Assembly (NCBI RefSeq): GCF_949987535.1
Contig: NC_080074.1
Coordinates: forward strand, 27,983,268 to 28,047,267
Direction of reading: 5' to 3'
Origin: Balaenoptera acutorostrata
Lineage: Eukaryota; Chordata; Mammalia; Artiodactyla; Balaenopteridae
Length of the DNA: 64,000 nucleotides
This document shows, piece by piece, positions 21,908 to 33,344 of this stretch (positions are counted from its first letter, which is position 1; each line of letters starts with the position of its first letter). The translations under genes were made by a program, and so were the position numbers. The notes under the pieces were generated by a model. The model did no database searches. It saw nothing but the letters and a program-made list of their open reading frames with translations, and had not been told where the DNA came from.

Positions 21908-23556
21908 GACTTTATTTTTTTAGAGCATTTTTAGGTTTACAGGGAAATTGCTCAGAAAGTACAGAGAGTTCCCAAATACTACCCACCCCGCACCCCTGCC
22001 CACAGTTCCCGCGATTATTCATATCCAGTAGTAGTATGGCACATTTGTTGCAGCTGATGAACCAATATTGATATCTTATTATTAGCTAGTCCATACTTTA
22101 TATTACGGTTCACTCTTTGTGCTGTACAGCACTATGGATTTCGACAAATGCGTAATGTCGTATATCTACCATTACAGTATCATACAGAATAATTTCACTG
22201 CCCTTAAAATGCCCTGAGTTTCACCTATTCATCCCTTCCCCCTCCCCTTGAATTCCTGGCAGCCACTGATCTTTTTACTGCCTCTTTAGTTTTGCCTTTT
22301 CCAGAAGGTCATATAATTGGAATCATATATTATGTAGCCTTTTCAGATTGGTTTCTTTCACCTAACAGTGATACTTTTAAGGTTCCTCCATGTTTTATTG
22401 TGGCTTGAAATCTCATTTCTTTCTTTTTTTAAAATCACTGGGTAATATTGCATTGTCTGAATGTACCACTGTCTGTTTACCCATCCACCTGTTAAAGGAC
22501 ATCCTGATTGCTTCCAAGTTTTGGTAACTATGAACAAAGCCACTATAAACATTCACATGCAGGTTTTTATGTGGATGTAAACTTTTCAGCTCATTTGGGC
22601 AAATACCTAGGATTGCAGTTGCTGGGTTGTATGATAACCCTATGTTTAGCTCTGTGAGAAACTGCTGAAGTGTCTTCCAAAGAGGCTGTGCCGTTTTGCA
22701 TTCCCAGCAGCAATGATGAGAATTCCTGTTGCTGCATATCCTTGCCAGCATTTGGTGTTGTCAGTGTTTTGGATTTTAGCCATTCTAATAGATGTGTTGT
22801 AGTATCTTATTTTAATTTGCAACTTCCTAATGACATATGATATTGATCATGTTTTCGTATGCTTATTTGCCATCTGTATGTTTTCTTGCAGATGTGTCTT
22901 TTCAGGTCTTTTGCCCATCTTTAAATTCGGTTTATTCATTTTCTTATTGTTGAGTTTTATGAGTTCTTTGTATATTTGGGTATCAGTCCTTTTATGAGTT
23001 CTTTGTATATTTGGATATCAGTTTTGCAACTATTTTCTCCCAGTCTGTGACTTGTCTTTTCATTCTCTTAACAATGTCTTTCACATAGCAGAAGTTTTAA
23101 ATTTTAATGAGGTCTAACTTATTGATTCTTTCATTCATGGATCCTGTTTTTGGTGTTGTATCTAAAAAACACAAAGTCATCTAGATTTTTCTCCTATGTT
23201 ATCTTCTAAAAGTTTTATAGTTTGGGGTTTTCCATTTAGGTCTATGATCTATTTTGAGTTAAGTTTTGTGAAAGGTGCAAAGTCTTTGTTCATATTTATT
23301 TCCTTCCTCCCTCCCTCCCTCCTTCCCTTCCTTCCTTCTTTTCTTCCTTCCTCCCTTCCTTTCTCTTTTGCATGTGGATGTCTGGTTGTTCCACCACCAT
23401 TTGTTGAAAATAGTACCCTTTCTCTATAGAATTGACTTTGCTACTTTTTCAAAGATCATTTTAGTTGACTATATTTATATGGACCTATTTCTGGGCTGTC
23501 TATTCTGTTCCATTGATCTATTTGTCTGTTCTTTCAATATTACACTGTCTTGATCA
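21908..23556 (-). mobile_element. Antisense L1, 3' UTR and C-terminal ORF2, 1.65 kb
   Basis: Read on the minus strand this is the last part of L1 ORF2 and its 3' UTR. A decayed ORF2 C-terminus is visible in the 112-codon frame at 22413-22751, with the conserved CCWECKTAQPLWKTL cysteine/tryptophan segment of L1 ORF2p. A direct duplication of 35 bp (22955-22989 and 22990-23024) and a CCTT microsatellite (23301-23366) lie inside. All frames are broken, so it cannot move on its own. Confidence 0.85.
23301..23366. repeat. (CCTT)n microsatellite inside L1
   Basis: C/T-only run that replaces part of antisense L1 ORF2 between 'tttgttcatatttatt' and 'cttttgcatgtggatg'. Confidence 0.9.
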
Positions 23557-23570
23557 CTGGAAAGGTTTTT

Positions 23571-23713
23571 TTATTTTAAAAAATTATTTATTTATTTATT
23601 TATTTGGCCGCACTGCGTGGCTTGTGGGATCTTAGTTCCCTGACCAGGGATTGAACCTACGTTCTCAGCTGTGAAAGTGAGAAGTCTTAACCACTGGATT
23701 GCCAGGGAATTCC
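23571..23713 (-). mobile_element. Short CHR-family SINE, antisense
   Basis: Antisense tRNA-derived SINE with a T-rich/(ATTT)n left edge, 'ggccgcactgcgtggc', 'accagggattgaacc' (B box reversed) and 'ttaaccactggattgcc' (A box region). A TSD 'ctggaaaggttttt' (23557-23570) / 'ctggaaagcttttt' (23714-23727) differs at one base. It landed at the 5' edge of the antisense L1. Confidence 0.9.
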
Positions 23714-23749
23714 CTGGAAAGCTTTTTAAAACCATAAAGTCTTAAACCC

Positions 23750-24165
23750 ATGGACGGCACTATTACTAGAGGCAGTGATCGGGCAGGGTGTGGTGGGCAT
23801 TTCCCTCAGTTCTTATCTTCTCCCTGCTGTTTGTGAATTAGGGAACGGGATTCCTCATCTGTGAAGAGAGAAAGCCGAGGCTACAAGGCCAAGTGCTTAT
23901 CAAGGGGATGGTGGACTTTGTCTCTTCCTTTAGGTTGGAGGACAGGGGTTGATCAAAAATGTCTGTTTGATTAATCCCTGCTCTTTCCGACTTTAAAGAC
24001 CAGATCACTTTGCTTCTGGCAACTCAAGCATTACATGTTCTATTATTTGTATATGTTTTATTATTTTCTTGCTTATTCTGGACAGAATTGTTTCTTCTTA
24101 CTGTTCAGTCTGGGCATTCCTCGTGATTGCCCATTATAACTCTAACTGACATTTTTCTTGTGCTT
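23750..24165. other. No gene or nameable repeat seen
   Basis: Mixed sequence; no frame above about 60 codons and no repeat signature. Confidence 0.45.
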
Positions 24166-24168
24166 TCG

Positions 24169-24345
24169 TAGTGGTTCTCAAAGTGTGGTCCTTGACCAGC
24201 TGAATCAGCATGCCCTGCCTGGGAAGTTGTTAGAAATGCAAATTCTCAGGCCCTACCCTGACCTGATGAATGGAACCTCGGAGTGAAGCCAAGTAATTTG
24301 TGTTTTAACAAGCTCTCCAGATGACACTGGAGTTGGAGAACCACT
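24169..24345. mobile_element. hAT-Charlie MITE, MER5A-like, both ends present
   Basis: The left TIR 'tagtggttctcaaag' and right TIR 'ttggagaaccacta' are inverted copies. Inside are 'gttagaaatgcaaattctc' and 'gtgttttaacaagctctcc'. At about 177 bp it is close to full MER5A length. The flanking octamers do not match well, so the TSD has decayed. Confidence 0.85.
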
Positions 24346-24359
24346 AATTTTGAGTTAGT

Positions 24360-25660
24360 TTTTTATCCAGTTAGTAGCAACCTTCTTATATGCGTTCTCT
24401 CAGACTGTTGCATTGCCTCATTTACACTCTTGAGCTGGAGAAATGGAGGCTTAGACATGTGATGAGGAGGAGGGTCAAGAATCAGACTTCCCTTGTAGTG
24501 TCTATAGTTCTCCTTTCCCTTTGCATATCAGAGCTCATCACAGGATGTCCTCACCTCTGCTGGTACACCTCAAGGGAGCTATCCTAGAACACAACTCAGA
24601 GCACTTCCCCCACGGCCTCAGAAAGGAGAGCACTGCTGGTCATGCTGCTGAGTGACAGCTGATCGACAGCCTGCCTCATCTGCTACCTCATATCCTAGCT
24701 CAAGGGAGCTGTCTCTTCCTTCTCAATCTCTCTTCCCCTCTCTACAGTCACGCCTGCCCAGATCAGCTGAGCCACTGCCACTGCCTGTCTCTGGAGAAGA
24801 CTGTGTGACCAGAGAATAGTTGGGCAGATAGAATGGCCTCTCTTTCGAAACAGGCTCTCTGAGGTCAAGGCCTCGGAAGATTGCCTCTTAGGGTATGGGG
24901 CAAGGGCTTGTCTGTTTATTGAGGGCGTAGACGTGGAGTCAGGGCAGGCATTTTATGAACAGAGAAGGAGTTTTTTTTGAGTTTGTGGCCTTGTGCTGAT
25001 TCTTTTGGGGAAGCTGAGTGGCGTGAATAGAGAAATCTATGATGAGGGGAAAAAATCAATTTTAGTGAAATAAATGTAGGTAGGTTCACTTTCATCTGTA
25101 AATATATTTCTTCTATTTGTTGGTACTTCATCCATAAGTTGCATGCATATACCCATAGAGTCAGAATCCTTTTTATTACCCATCTAGGTTGCTTTCTCTT
25201 CAAGCTTAGCCTAAAGTTTAAAATAAAAACTCTGAAATAATGGATGAAATCCATTCAGGCAGCTTGGTGGTTTAAAGTAAAGCTGAACTTCCTGTTTTTT
25301 GAAAAGTTTATGTCCAGAAATAAAGCTAAGTGGGCAGAGGAAGACCTATTCCTCCCTACTGAAGAGGAAACAAAACTACACATATTAAAGGATGTCTCGA
25401 AGGTGCTCATACTGCTTGGGAAAAATGCCCTAGACACCCAGGCTATTTGTGTTAAGATTGAACACATGATCTAAATGTGAATTAAGCAAGGCCATGGTAA
25501 AGTTGACTGAAAATGAGTCAGCAGGACTTTGTGAGCCATTCATTCCCCTAATAAAACATCTTCCTCCCTAAAAAAAATCCCTTTCCTCTCTCTTTTGACC
25601 TTGGGCAGTCTTTAAAGTACAAAATTCTTCATCTGTGATTATCTAATCTCTTTTAAAAAT
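24360..25660. other. 1.3 kb with no confident feature
   Basis: No gene seen. Frames of 65-112 codons (for example 24916-25254 minus and 25244-25474 plus) overlap on opposite strands and contain no domain. A weak MIR-like patch may lie near 24400-24470. Confidence 0.4.
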
Positions 25661-25667
25661 GCCTTGC

Positions 25668-26316
25668 CCTCATCTATTGCTGGTAGGAATGTAAAATGGT
25701 GCAGCTGCTGTGAAAAAGTTTGTTGATTCCTCAGTAAGTTAAACATAAAGTTATTATGTGTGTTTATGACCCAGAATACTCCACTCCTAGATACATATCC
25801 AGGATAATTGAAAAAGTAGGTTCATACAAACACCTGTGCATGAATGTTCATAGCAACATTACTCATGATAACCCAAAAGTGGAAACAACATAAATGTCCA
25901 TCAACTGAGGATGAGATAAACTAAATATTATATCCATACAATGGAATATTATTCAACCATAAAAAGGAATGATGTACTGATGCATGCTACAACTTGGATG
26001 AACCTTATAAACATTATGCTAAGTGAAAGAAGCCAGAAACAGAGGCCTGCATGCTTCTATTTATATTAAATGTCCAGAATAGGCAAATCCACGGAGACAG
26101 TAAGTAGATTAGTGGTTGCCAGAGGCTGGTGGGAGAGGAGAAATGGAGAGTGACTACTAATGGGTATGAGCTTTCTCTTTGGGGTGATGAAGATATTCTG
26201 GAGTTAGATAGTGGTGATGGTTGCACATCCTAGTGATGATATTAAAAACCACTAAATTGTACACTAAAAGGGTGAATTTAGTGGTATGTGAATTATATCT
26301 CAATTAAAAAAAATAA
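25668..26316 (+). mobile_element. Old L1 (L1M-type), ORF2 end plus 3' UTR
   Basis: Sense L1: 'tgctggtaggaatgtaaaat', 'aacaacataaatgtccatc', 'tacaatggaatattattc', then 3' UTR 'tagtggttgccagaggctgg' and the terminal 'attatatctcaattaaa' with an A-rich tail. The ORF2 C-terminus is broken by several stops. Confidence 0.85.
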
Positions 26317-26569
26317 AAGGCCTCAGTGAGGAGGCTCTACTACTTCTTCATTTTTCTTCTTTTAGATTAAATCAGGTAAGTAGAATGCTTCTCTACTTGG
26401 GCCCCTGGTCAAGTGTTCATTGAGCTGAGTGCTGTCCTTCACCTTCTTGATATGCTGTAGGGTATCAAGTGCTAGAACTGAAAGAGCAGATAATAAGAAT
26501 TAAGAGGAGCTCAGGAAAGGAATGAAGAATTGGATAGGTCAGCTGGGACCTTTAGGGAAGAGCTGTACT

Positions 26570-26800
26570 CTACATACTTATGCAGTCAACAAGTATCTAT
26601 GGAGCCCTTTCATGGGCTAAATGTCATGTGATTACTAACACGAGTAGGACCAAGTCTCTACCTTCACGAAGCTCAAGTTAAGACAGATATGTTAAGTAAA
26701 AAATTATAATTCAAAGCAGTCCACCTACACAAGAGATTGTGGACTTGACAGGAAAACTTGTAGAAGAGATGAGGGAAGAAGATAATGTCTTCCCGGCATT
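26570..26800 (-). mobile_element. L2 LINE 3' end, antisense
   Basis: 'gcagtcaacaagtatctatg', 'gaccaagtctctaccttc' and 'gaagctcaagttaagacag' match the antisense L2 3' end, which runs on rightwards into diverged sequence. Confidence 0.6.
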
Positions 26801-27315
26801 ATCAACAGGAACAAAGGGGCAGAAGTAGGAATGATGGTGTATTTGGGGCAGATGGGGAAATGGTCAGAGTTTCATCTACATCCTCAAGGCAAGTAATTGT
26901 GCAATTCTTTGCTTTATCTCTTGTAAAAATTCTTTCTAAATGTTATGGATGCACTGGCAAAAGTTTTGAACAGTACAAAAGAGAACACAGTGTATAGTAA
27001 TCTCCCTCATACCCTTTCTCCTAATTTTCCTCTTCAGATGGAACCATCTCCAGAAAGTCTTCTCTTTTAATAGACCCTATGTATCACCCTTTGCTTTATT
27101 TTTGAGAAATAGAGACTTCATGATCAAGACTAGATCACAGAATAAAATTTTAAAAATTGAATTCTATAAGTTGGTTGTTTTCCATTTGCTTAATTCAATT
27201 CAGTTCAGTCCAATTTTCTTCATTCAACCAAGTCTAATTATCTTTACCTTATGGCAGTCATTTCTTGCTAATTAATTGATTTTAAAATTTTAAATAAAAA
27301 AAGTTTTTCAGTTGC
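26801..27315. other. No gene; possible old repeat
   Basis: At about 26935-27075 'ttttgaacagtacaaaagag' and 'gatggaaccatctccag' resemble an old mammalian interspersed repeat whose name I could not place. The rest is AT-rich. Confidence 0.35.
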
Positions 27316-27317
27316 TA

Positions 27318-28290
27318 TTCATTCATTTAAACGTTTTTCATTCAATAAATATTTCCTGAGTCCCCTACCAAGTGTTGGGCTCTGTTCTAAGACTTGGGCT
27401 ACATAGTGAACAAGATAAACATCTTGTGTCTGTCCTCAGGGAGCTCACTGGGAGACACAAAGGGTAAGAAAGTACATAAATTAACAAGAAAAGCAGGTGG
27501 TAATAAGTGCTATGATGGCAACTTTTAAAAGGGTGAAGAGATAGAGAATGGGGATCAGGGGAGCTACTCTAGATTATCTTGTCTTTGAGGATGTGATATT
27601 TAGGTTAAGACCTGAAAAACAAGAAGGAGCAGCCATGCAAAGATCAGTTGGCAGGCACAGCTGGTGCAAAGGACCTACAGTGGGAACCAGTCAGGCAGTT
27701 GAAAGAAACAGGAAGAAGGCAAGGATGGCTGGATCTCAGAGTGGAAGTGGAGAGTGAGTGAGGTTGTATGTTAGTATGTTAGGGCTGCTGTAACAAAGAA
27801 CCACAGCCTGGGTGGCTTAAACAACAGAAATTTATTTTCTCATGTTTCTGGAAGTTGGAAGTCCAAGATCAAGGTGTGAGCAGGGTTGATTTCTTCTTGG
27901 GCCTCTCTCATTGCCTTTTAGATGGCCAGCTTTCCCTGTGTCTTCACATGGCCTTCCTCTGTGCATGTTCGTGTTTTAATCTCTTCTTATCATAAGGACA
28001 CCCATCATGTTGGATTAGGGCCCACTCATATCACCTTATTTTACCTTAATTACTTCTTTCAATAACCTATCTACAAATACAGTCACATTCTGAGGTATTG
28101 GGGTTAGGATGTCAACAGGTACATTTTAGAGGGGCACAATTCAGCCCCTAACAGGACTGGTAAGGTCTAAGCAGGGGCCAGATTGTGTAGGGTTTTTTTG
28201 GCCAGGGTAAGGAGTTTTATTTAAGAGTAAGAGCCACTGGAGGGTTTTAAGCAAGGGGGTCTGCAGATCTGATTAATATTGGGGAGTTAG
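27318..28290 (-). mobile_element. Antisense L2 LINE split by an MLT1 LTR
   Basis: L2 in reverse: 3' end 'attcaataaatatttcctga', then 'tcctcagggagctcactgg', 'aagtgctatgatggcaac', and after the LTR 'aggggccagattgtgtag' and 'agagccactggagggtttt'. About 590 bp of L2 remain in two pieces in register, so the LTR inserted later. Confidence 0.85.
27769..28153 (-). mobile_element. MLT1-type solo LTR in L2
   Basis: Antisense MaLR LTR of about 385 bp: 'tgttagggctgctgtaac', 'gggtggcttaaacaacag', 'gtttctggaagttggaag', 'acaaatacagtcacattc' and 'cagcccctaaca'. TG and CA termini are present. No internal region adjoins it. Confidence 0.85.
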
Positions 28291-28299
28291 AGCTTCCCT

Positions 28300-30555
28300 A
28301 GAGATTCCCACAAGGAGAACTAAAGCACTCCCGGCCCTAGCCCAGAGGTGATCTTCCATATCAACCCGGGGCCTGGACTAAACTTTTTCCTCCTGTTCAT
28401 GGTCCCTGTTTTTCATCAGAGTTTGCACAGAAAGAAACCAACACACTCAGGATAGCATTCCTCAATATTCCAAACAAATTTTGAAAAACATAAAGGGTCA
28501 ACGATAAATACACATTTTGCAAGACTCTCTGATCTATTTATGTCACAAAAATCTCCTAAATAGAGGAATTGGATTGACTGCAAATAGCCGTTGTTGACTT
28601 TCTATGAGTACATGGTTGTGTGCCACAGGATTTTTGTAAAGAGAGATTTCTGCATGGTGGTGATTTTCTGTACTCATCAGTAGATTTTGTTTTTTCACTT
28701 GGATCAAGATCGCCAACCATAAATAAAGGGGACATTTTGGCTTGAGAAATATCTGCTTTACTTTGTTAATAAGCAAAGCTGAAACTGGAAAAAATAATTT
28801 CGTTTTGTAAACATAGGTTTGTTGTTCAGAGTGCAAAACATAGCTCTTGCAAAATGCTATGGTGACATGGTCCCATGGGGCTAGCATTTAAAATGGAGGG
28901 ATAGAAACAGCAGATCTGTTTATTGTGCAAATGCAGGGAATGTCAAAGCCAGGTCGTCAAAATTATTTTAAACAGCCAAATGCCACTTACCAGCTGTGGG
29001 CTACCTGCCTCAACCACCTCTTTCAAGTTTAAAGGGAGAAAAATCTCTCTTTTCTCTATGTGTTTGAAGACAGCATCAGAATTAACATCTGACTCACAAA
29101 CAGTCCATGAAATTGATGACTCTTCACATCCTATGACTTGGTATTTTCAGATAAAATCTCTTTCTCTTTTGCATTTTTAAAAGCTAGTTTCCTTCTCTGC
29201 TTGGTCCTGTGGTTAATGTGTGGAGGCAGGCTCTTGGCAGCCAGATGGAATATAATCTATATTCAGGGCTTCCATTAGCTCTTGTGTTTGAATGTGCTAC
29301 CATTTCCTAATTTCAACACAAATATTTTACGAGAGTGGATTGCCATTTATGTTTTTGCTATATAATACAGTCATTATGCTAATATGTCTTGTTTTTGGTG
29401 GAGATTAATTTCAAAACACGTGTGCCCCCTTTTCATTGGTCACATGTTGACAAATGGGGTCACATTTGACACCAGACTGGTCAGCCTCAATTCTGGTTTT
29501 TCTCCATGTCCCTTCCAGGCTGGTCTGGACACTGTTAGCACTTTCTTTTTAGTTTGTGGGAGTTTAGCAACCCAATTAACCTTGAGAATGGAGGGATGAG
29601 AAACGGAACCAGTCCATCTTAAGCTAAAAGGATCATGTTGCCAGGGTAATTTTTTTTCTTAGAGTAAGAGATTACTGTGTCATTCCAAATGCACAGGTAC
29701 TACCGTGCCAAAGTGCTACAGAGAGCTTAGTGCTGAACTTTGCTAAAATTAATTGGGTATTAATGAAAGTTTGGGGGTAGTTGAATTTAAGAGAGAAGTA
29801 TTCTGCTTTTATTACCACTTCCCAAAACTATGTAGTAGAGGGCTCTGATGATGATAAAAATAACAACTCCTCCTTGCTTGTGCTAGACAGAATATAAAGC
29901 AGTTTCCCAACATTTCTGCATTGGATCAGAGTAATCCTCTCAGTGTCCTCTAGCAAAGACCTCCCTGCGGCCAATAGAATGCTGGCATTGCCATCCGAAT
30001 CCTGGGAGTGAGGTCTTGGGCCGGGTCTTGGGATTCTAATAAATACAGCACATGGAACAAACTTCTCGAATCATACTCTTTAACAAAAAAGAAAAAATTG
30101 AGATCACAATTACTTAAAAGGTTTTTTGGACCTTAGAAAGGAGATGAGGAATCTACAAATGGTCTTCTGTGCAGAAGAAGATAGTCAGACTCATGTTTGT
30201 TCTCAATTATGGCAGCTGTTTGAACCCAGAAGGAATATCCACTATCTAGTTTGTCACATGAAGGAAAAGATCAGGGGTTCAGTGGAGTGGCCAGAAAAAT
30301 TGGGCTTTGCCATTCCCAGTCACTGAGGTGAGCTCCAGGTGTTTCTGGATCAGCACAGAGGATCAAACATGGATGTCTGGTGTTTGCTCTTTTGCACATC
30401 AACTGAGACAAGCTTCTTGCTGCCATGTCACAAGGCCCCTGGCTGGAGAGGATGATAAGGGGAGATCTCAAGTCACATCAATAACTCTCAGTCCAGCTCC
30501 TGCTATTCTTACAGTGTCTTTGTTTTCCCCTCACAACTGGCCACTACAGGCTCCC
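28300..30555. other. 2.2 kb without a nameable repeat or gene
   Basis: Unique-looking sequence. A minus-strand frame of 114 codons (28543-28887) and several plus-strand frames of 66-85 codons show no domain or splice framing that I trust. A faint MIR-like patch at about 29850-29910 is possible. Confidence 0.4.
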
Positions 30556-30889
30556 CTCTGACTTCTCTGCTTTTCTCTGCTTTCTTCCTTGGCCTCTCTT
30601 CCTGAAAATGCTGACTTAAATGTTGACATCCCCTGGGTTTGCCCTATGACTTTTATCTGTCCTCACTTTACCTACACTCTCTGGACAACCTCATCCGTTC
30701 CCATAGCTCCCGTTGTCATCTCTATTCGTGATGGCTCTAAAATTAAATCTACATCTCTCTAGCCCAGACCTCTTTCTCTGCTTCCATAGATGTCTCAAAC
30801 TCAGCATGTTTGATCTGAATTCACAATGCTCCCACCCCTGTGAGTGTGTCTTCTCCTGAGATCCTTGTCGCTGGGATAGTGACCAAGAT

Positions 30890-31265
30890 TGACTCTGCTC
30901 ATGGTATTCCAGGCTCGGTTCCAAGCATTTAACATGCTTTACCTCATTCCACCTTTTCAAGAGCCCGATACAGAAAGTACAGTTATTGTTGCCATTTCAC
31001 ACTTCAGAGGCAAAAAGTGTTCAGTGCCTTGCCCCAGGTTCAAGAGTTCATCATGGGTAGAGCTGGGGTTTGAACGTAGGCTGTGTAGACAGAGCCCATA
31101 CTTTTTTTTTTTGGTTTGTTTTGTTTTGGCCGCGCGGCATGCGGGATCTTAGTTCCCCGGTCAGGGATAGAACCCGTGCCCCCTGCAGTGGGGGCACAGA
31201 GCCTTAACCACTGGAGTGCCAGGGAAGTCCCCAGAGCCTACACTTTAAACAACTCTGCTGTGCTG
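30890..31265 (+). mobile_element. MIR SINE nested in L2, itself split
   Basis: Sense MIR: 'aagcatttaacatgctttac', 'gccatttcacacttcagagg', 'tgccttgccccaggttc' and 'tagagctggggtttgaacg', resuming after the SINE with 'ctacactttaaacaactc'. The flanking L2 pieces are in register. Confidence 0.8.
31105..31231 (-). mobile_element. Short CHR-family SINE nested in MIR
   Basis: Antisense SINE: T-rich edge, 'ggccgcgcggcatgcgg', 'gtcagggatagaacccg' and 'ttaaccactggagtgcc'. TSD 'cagagcccatacttt' (31090-31104) / 'cagagcctacacttt' (31232-31246), two mismatches. It is the innermost layer of a SINE-in-MIR-in-L2 nest. Confidence 0.9.
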
Positions 31266-31619
31266 CTTGCTGTTTTACATTTACCCCGGTCAGAAACCTG
31301 GGCATCATTTTTGAAGCCTCCTTCTCGCTTGCCTCCCATATCTAATCCAATGCCAAGCCTATCATTTTTGCCTCTGGAATAAATTTCTATTTCTTTCTGT
31401 TTTCACTGTCACCACCCTAGTCCAAGCTATTGCCTCTTTCCTGGACACATGCAATGACCTAATGGCTCTTTCTGTCTTTCTCTCTTTTCTCCTTCCCACC
31501 CCGTATACTTCCCGTATTACAACAAAAGAAATCTCTAAAACATAAATTCAGTTGTGCCACTCTGCTAATTAAAATGCTCCAATGGTTTCCTACTGTCCTC
31601 AGGTCAAAATCTGAACTCC

Positions 31620-31966
31620 TGTTAAAGGATAAACTGAGGCATAGTAAACATTTTTAGAGTTTATTTGAGAAAAAAAATCGATGTGGATAGGGCAGTGCCA
31701 AACCAAAAGTGGCTAGGAGCGCACTATGGACAGGAACCAGGGGAAAGACCTACAGAGAAGGTGTGGAAGCAAAGAAAGGAAATTATCTCATTGGCTACAG
31801 CTTAAAGCCTTATTGGCTGTTTGTGATTGGTTGTCCTTAGGTTTTGATTTCTTAGCCTTGAGGCATTAGCAGGCTTAGGTTTTGGTTTGCTTGTGTAGAC
31901 CAACCGACATTAGAGCCACCTCAGTCTAATGGGCTCCGTGTTTAATTAACTTAGCGCTCCTCAACA
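31620..31966. mobile_element. LTR-like insertion in L2, family unknown
   Basis: The block starts 'tgttaaaggataaactgagg' and ends 'gcgctcctcaaca', so it has TG and CA termini. Its ~347 bp fits a solo LTR and it interrupts L2 cleanly. No convincing 4-6 bp TSD was found. Orientation and family are unresolved. Confidence 0.45.
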
Positions 31967-32239
31967 TGCCTTAAAAGGCCTGCTCTGGGCTCTGATCTCT
32001 CCACCCTCATCCTTCTTCCCACACTCCCTCCCCTCACCTTGTATTATCCACGTGATCCAGCCTTTCTGAACCTCTTCCCTTTTCTGGCTCTTGGAAGGAC
32101 ATCTGCTCTCTTTCACCTCTTGGCCGCTGAGCTGTCTGATCCCTTCTCTTTAGCTGGTTTACTCCTACTCATCCTTTAAAGCCTCAGGATCTCCTCCTTA
32201 AGATCCTAGAAAGGGATTTTGGTGCCTTGGCTGTGTGTT

Positions 32240-32945
32240 CCAGAACAGTTGGCACTTACTGTGTGCCAGGCTCTGTTCGAGCATTTTAAATACATTCACT
32301 CATTTAGTTCCACAACAGCCCCCTGAGGTGCAATTATAATTTCCTTCTGGCAGACAAGGAAGTTGAAGCACAAAGTGTATCCGTCACAGTCCAGTCAGAA
32401 AAGCTGATGTTGCTCAAGTAGTTCCCCAGCGGAAACTTGATACAGGGCTCTGACTACAAGGGAATTATTGCAAGAGCAGGAAAGGCAGATAGTAGATGGC
32501 AAAGCAACCTAGAAATCATCAACAGGAAGAAGCTGCTCCTGCAGGTTAGAGGGACAGGGGAAGAAGGTGATGTCACCAGAGCTGAGGGGCTGGGGCAGCC
32601 TAACGGCAACTGGAACCCGGGAGGAGATGCAGCCCCTGCCAGAGCTGCCACCCCAAACAGAGACGGCGGGTAACAACCTAACAGTCCCCCCTCCTACCCA
32701 TTAAGCTCCCCCAGTGCTTCCCGTTGGCTGAACTAACCAGACCCTCATTAGCAAGGGAGCTTGGGAAAAGTAGTTCTCAGAAGTGATGGGAAAGATGGGG
32801 AATAAATTGAGAGTAAACAGGCAGAAGACAGACCCAGAGAAGTTAAGTAGTTAGCCCAAGGTCACACAGCTTCTAAGTAGCAGATGCAGGTAGTTTGTCC
32901 CCGGAATGTACACCCTTAGCAACTGTTATATATTGCCTCTCTGAG
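32240..32945 (+). mobile_element. Sense MIR SINE split by an insertion
   Basis: Left half (to about 32374): 'cacttactgtgtgccaggc', 'acattcactcatttagttcc', 'caaggaagttgaagcac'. Right half (from about 32822): 'agaagttaagtagttagcc', 'aaggtcacacagcttctaag'. The halves join in register at the 'gcacagagaggttaag' point of MIR. Confidence 0.85.
32375..32820. other. Unassigned ~445-bp insertion within a MIR
   Basis: MIR homology stops and resumes around this block, so it is a later insertion. It is GC-richer than its surroundings. It contains a 78-codon plus-strand frame without a domain. No terminal repeats or A tail were found and the family is unknown. Confidence 0.5.
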
Positions 32946-33085
32946 AACTTTGGGCAAAGCACTGAATCATTCTTTGCCTCAGATATACAAAATGCAGATA
33001 ATAGTAGTACCCTCTGTGAAAAAGATTAAAATATGAGTTAAAATATGTCAGATACTTTGAACAGTAATTATGCCTGCAATATCAT
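32946..33085 (-). mobile_element. MIR SINE fragment, antisense
   Basis: 'ttgggcaaagcactgaatc', 'tttgcctcagatatacaaa', 'gcagataatagtagtaccc' and 'gtcagatactttgaacagt' follow antisense MIR. It abuts the sense MIR tail to tail. Confidence 0.75.
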
Positions 33086-33159
33086 AAATGCGGTCCGTCT
33101 TGTTCACCATTTCAGGGACAAGGATTTCAGGAGGAGGCAGTGGTCTCATGATGGAAACT

Positions 33160-33340
33160 GTGCCCGCTACTGCTCTAAGCGCTTTCTCTGTAATGTAGTT
33201 GCTTATGGAGGATAAAACTTATGGAGGATAAAACTAAAGCCCCAAGAGTTTGATTGTCTAAGGTGATATAGCATAAGTGGGAGTAGGGTTCAAGAATCGG
33301 ATCTAGAGTCAGGGTGTTTAACTGCTATATTGAAATTCTT
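33160..33340 (+). mobile_element. MIR SINE with a 16-bp tandem duplication
   Basis: Sense MIR: 'gctctaagcgctttctctg', 'ggtgatatagcataagtgg', 'agggttcaagaatcgg'. The unit 'cttatggaggataaaa' occurs twice in tandem at 33202-33217 and 33218-33233. Confidence 0.7.
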
Positions 33341-33344
33341 GCGT

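Larger units (their letters stand above)
30560..32230 (+). mobile_element. Sense L2 LINE in three pieces
   Basis: L2 in order: 'caacctcatccgttcccat' (about 30688), 'agcccagacctctttctc', 'aacctgggcatcatttttg' (about 31293), 'gtccaagctattgcctc', 'aatgctccaatggtttcc' (about 31572), then after a break 'aaggcctgctctgggctc' and 'catcctttaaagcctcagg'. The gaps hold a MIR with a SINE inside it (30890-31265) and an LTR-like block (31620-31966). Confidence 0.85.
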
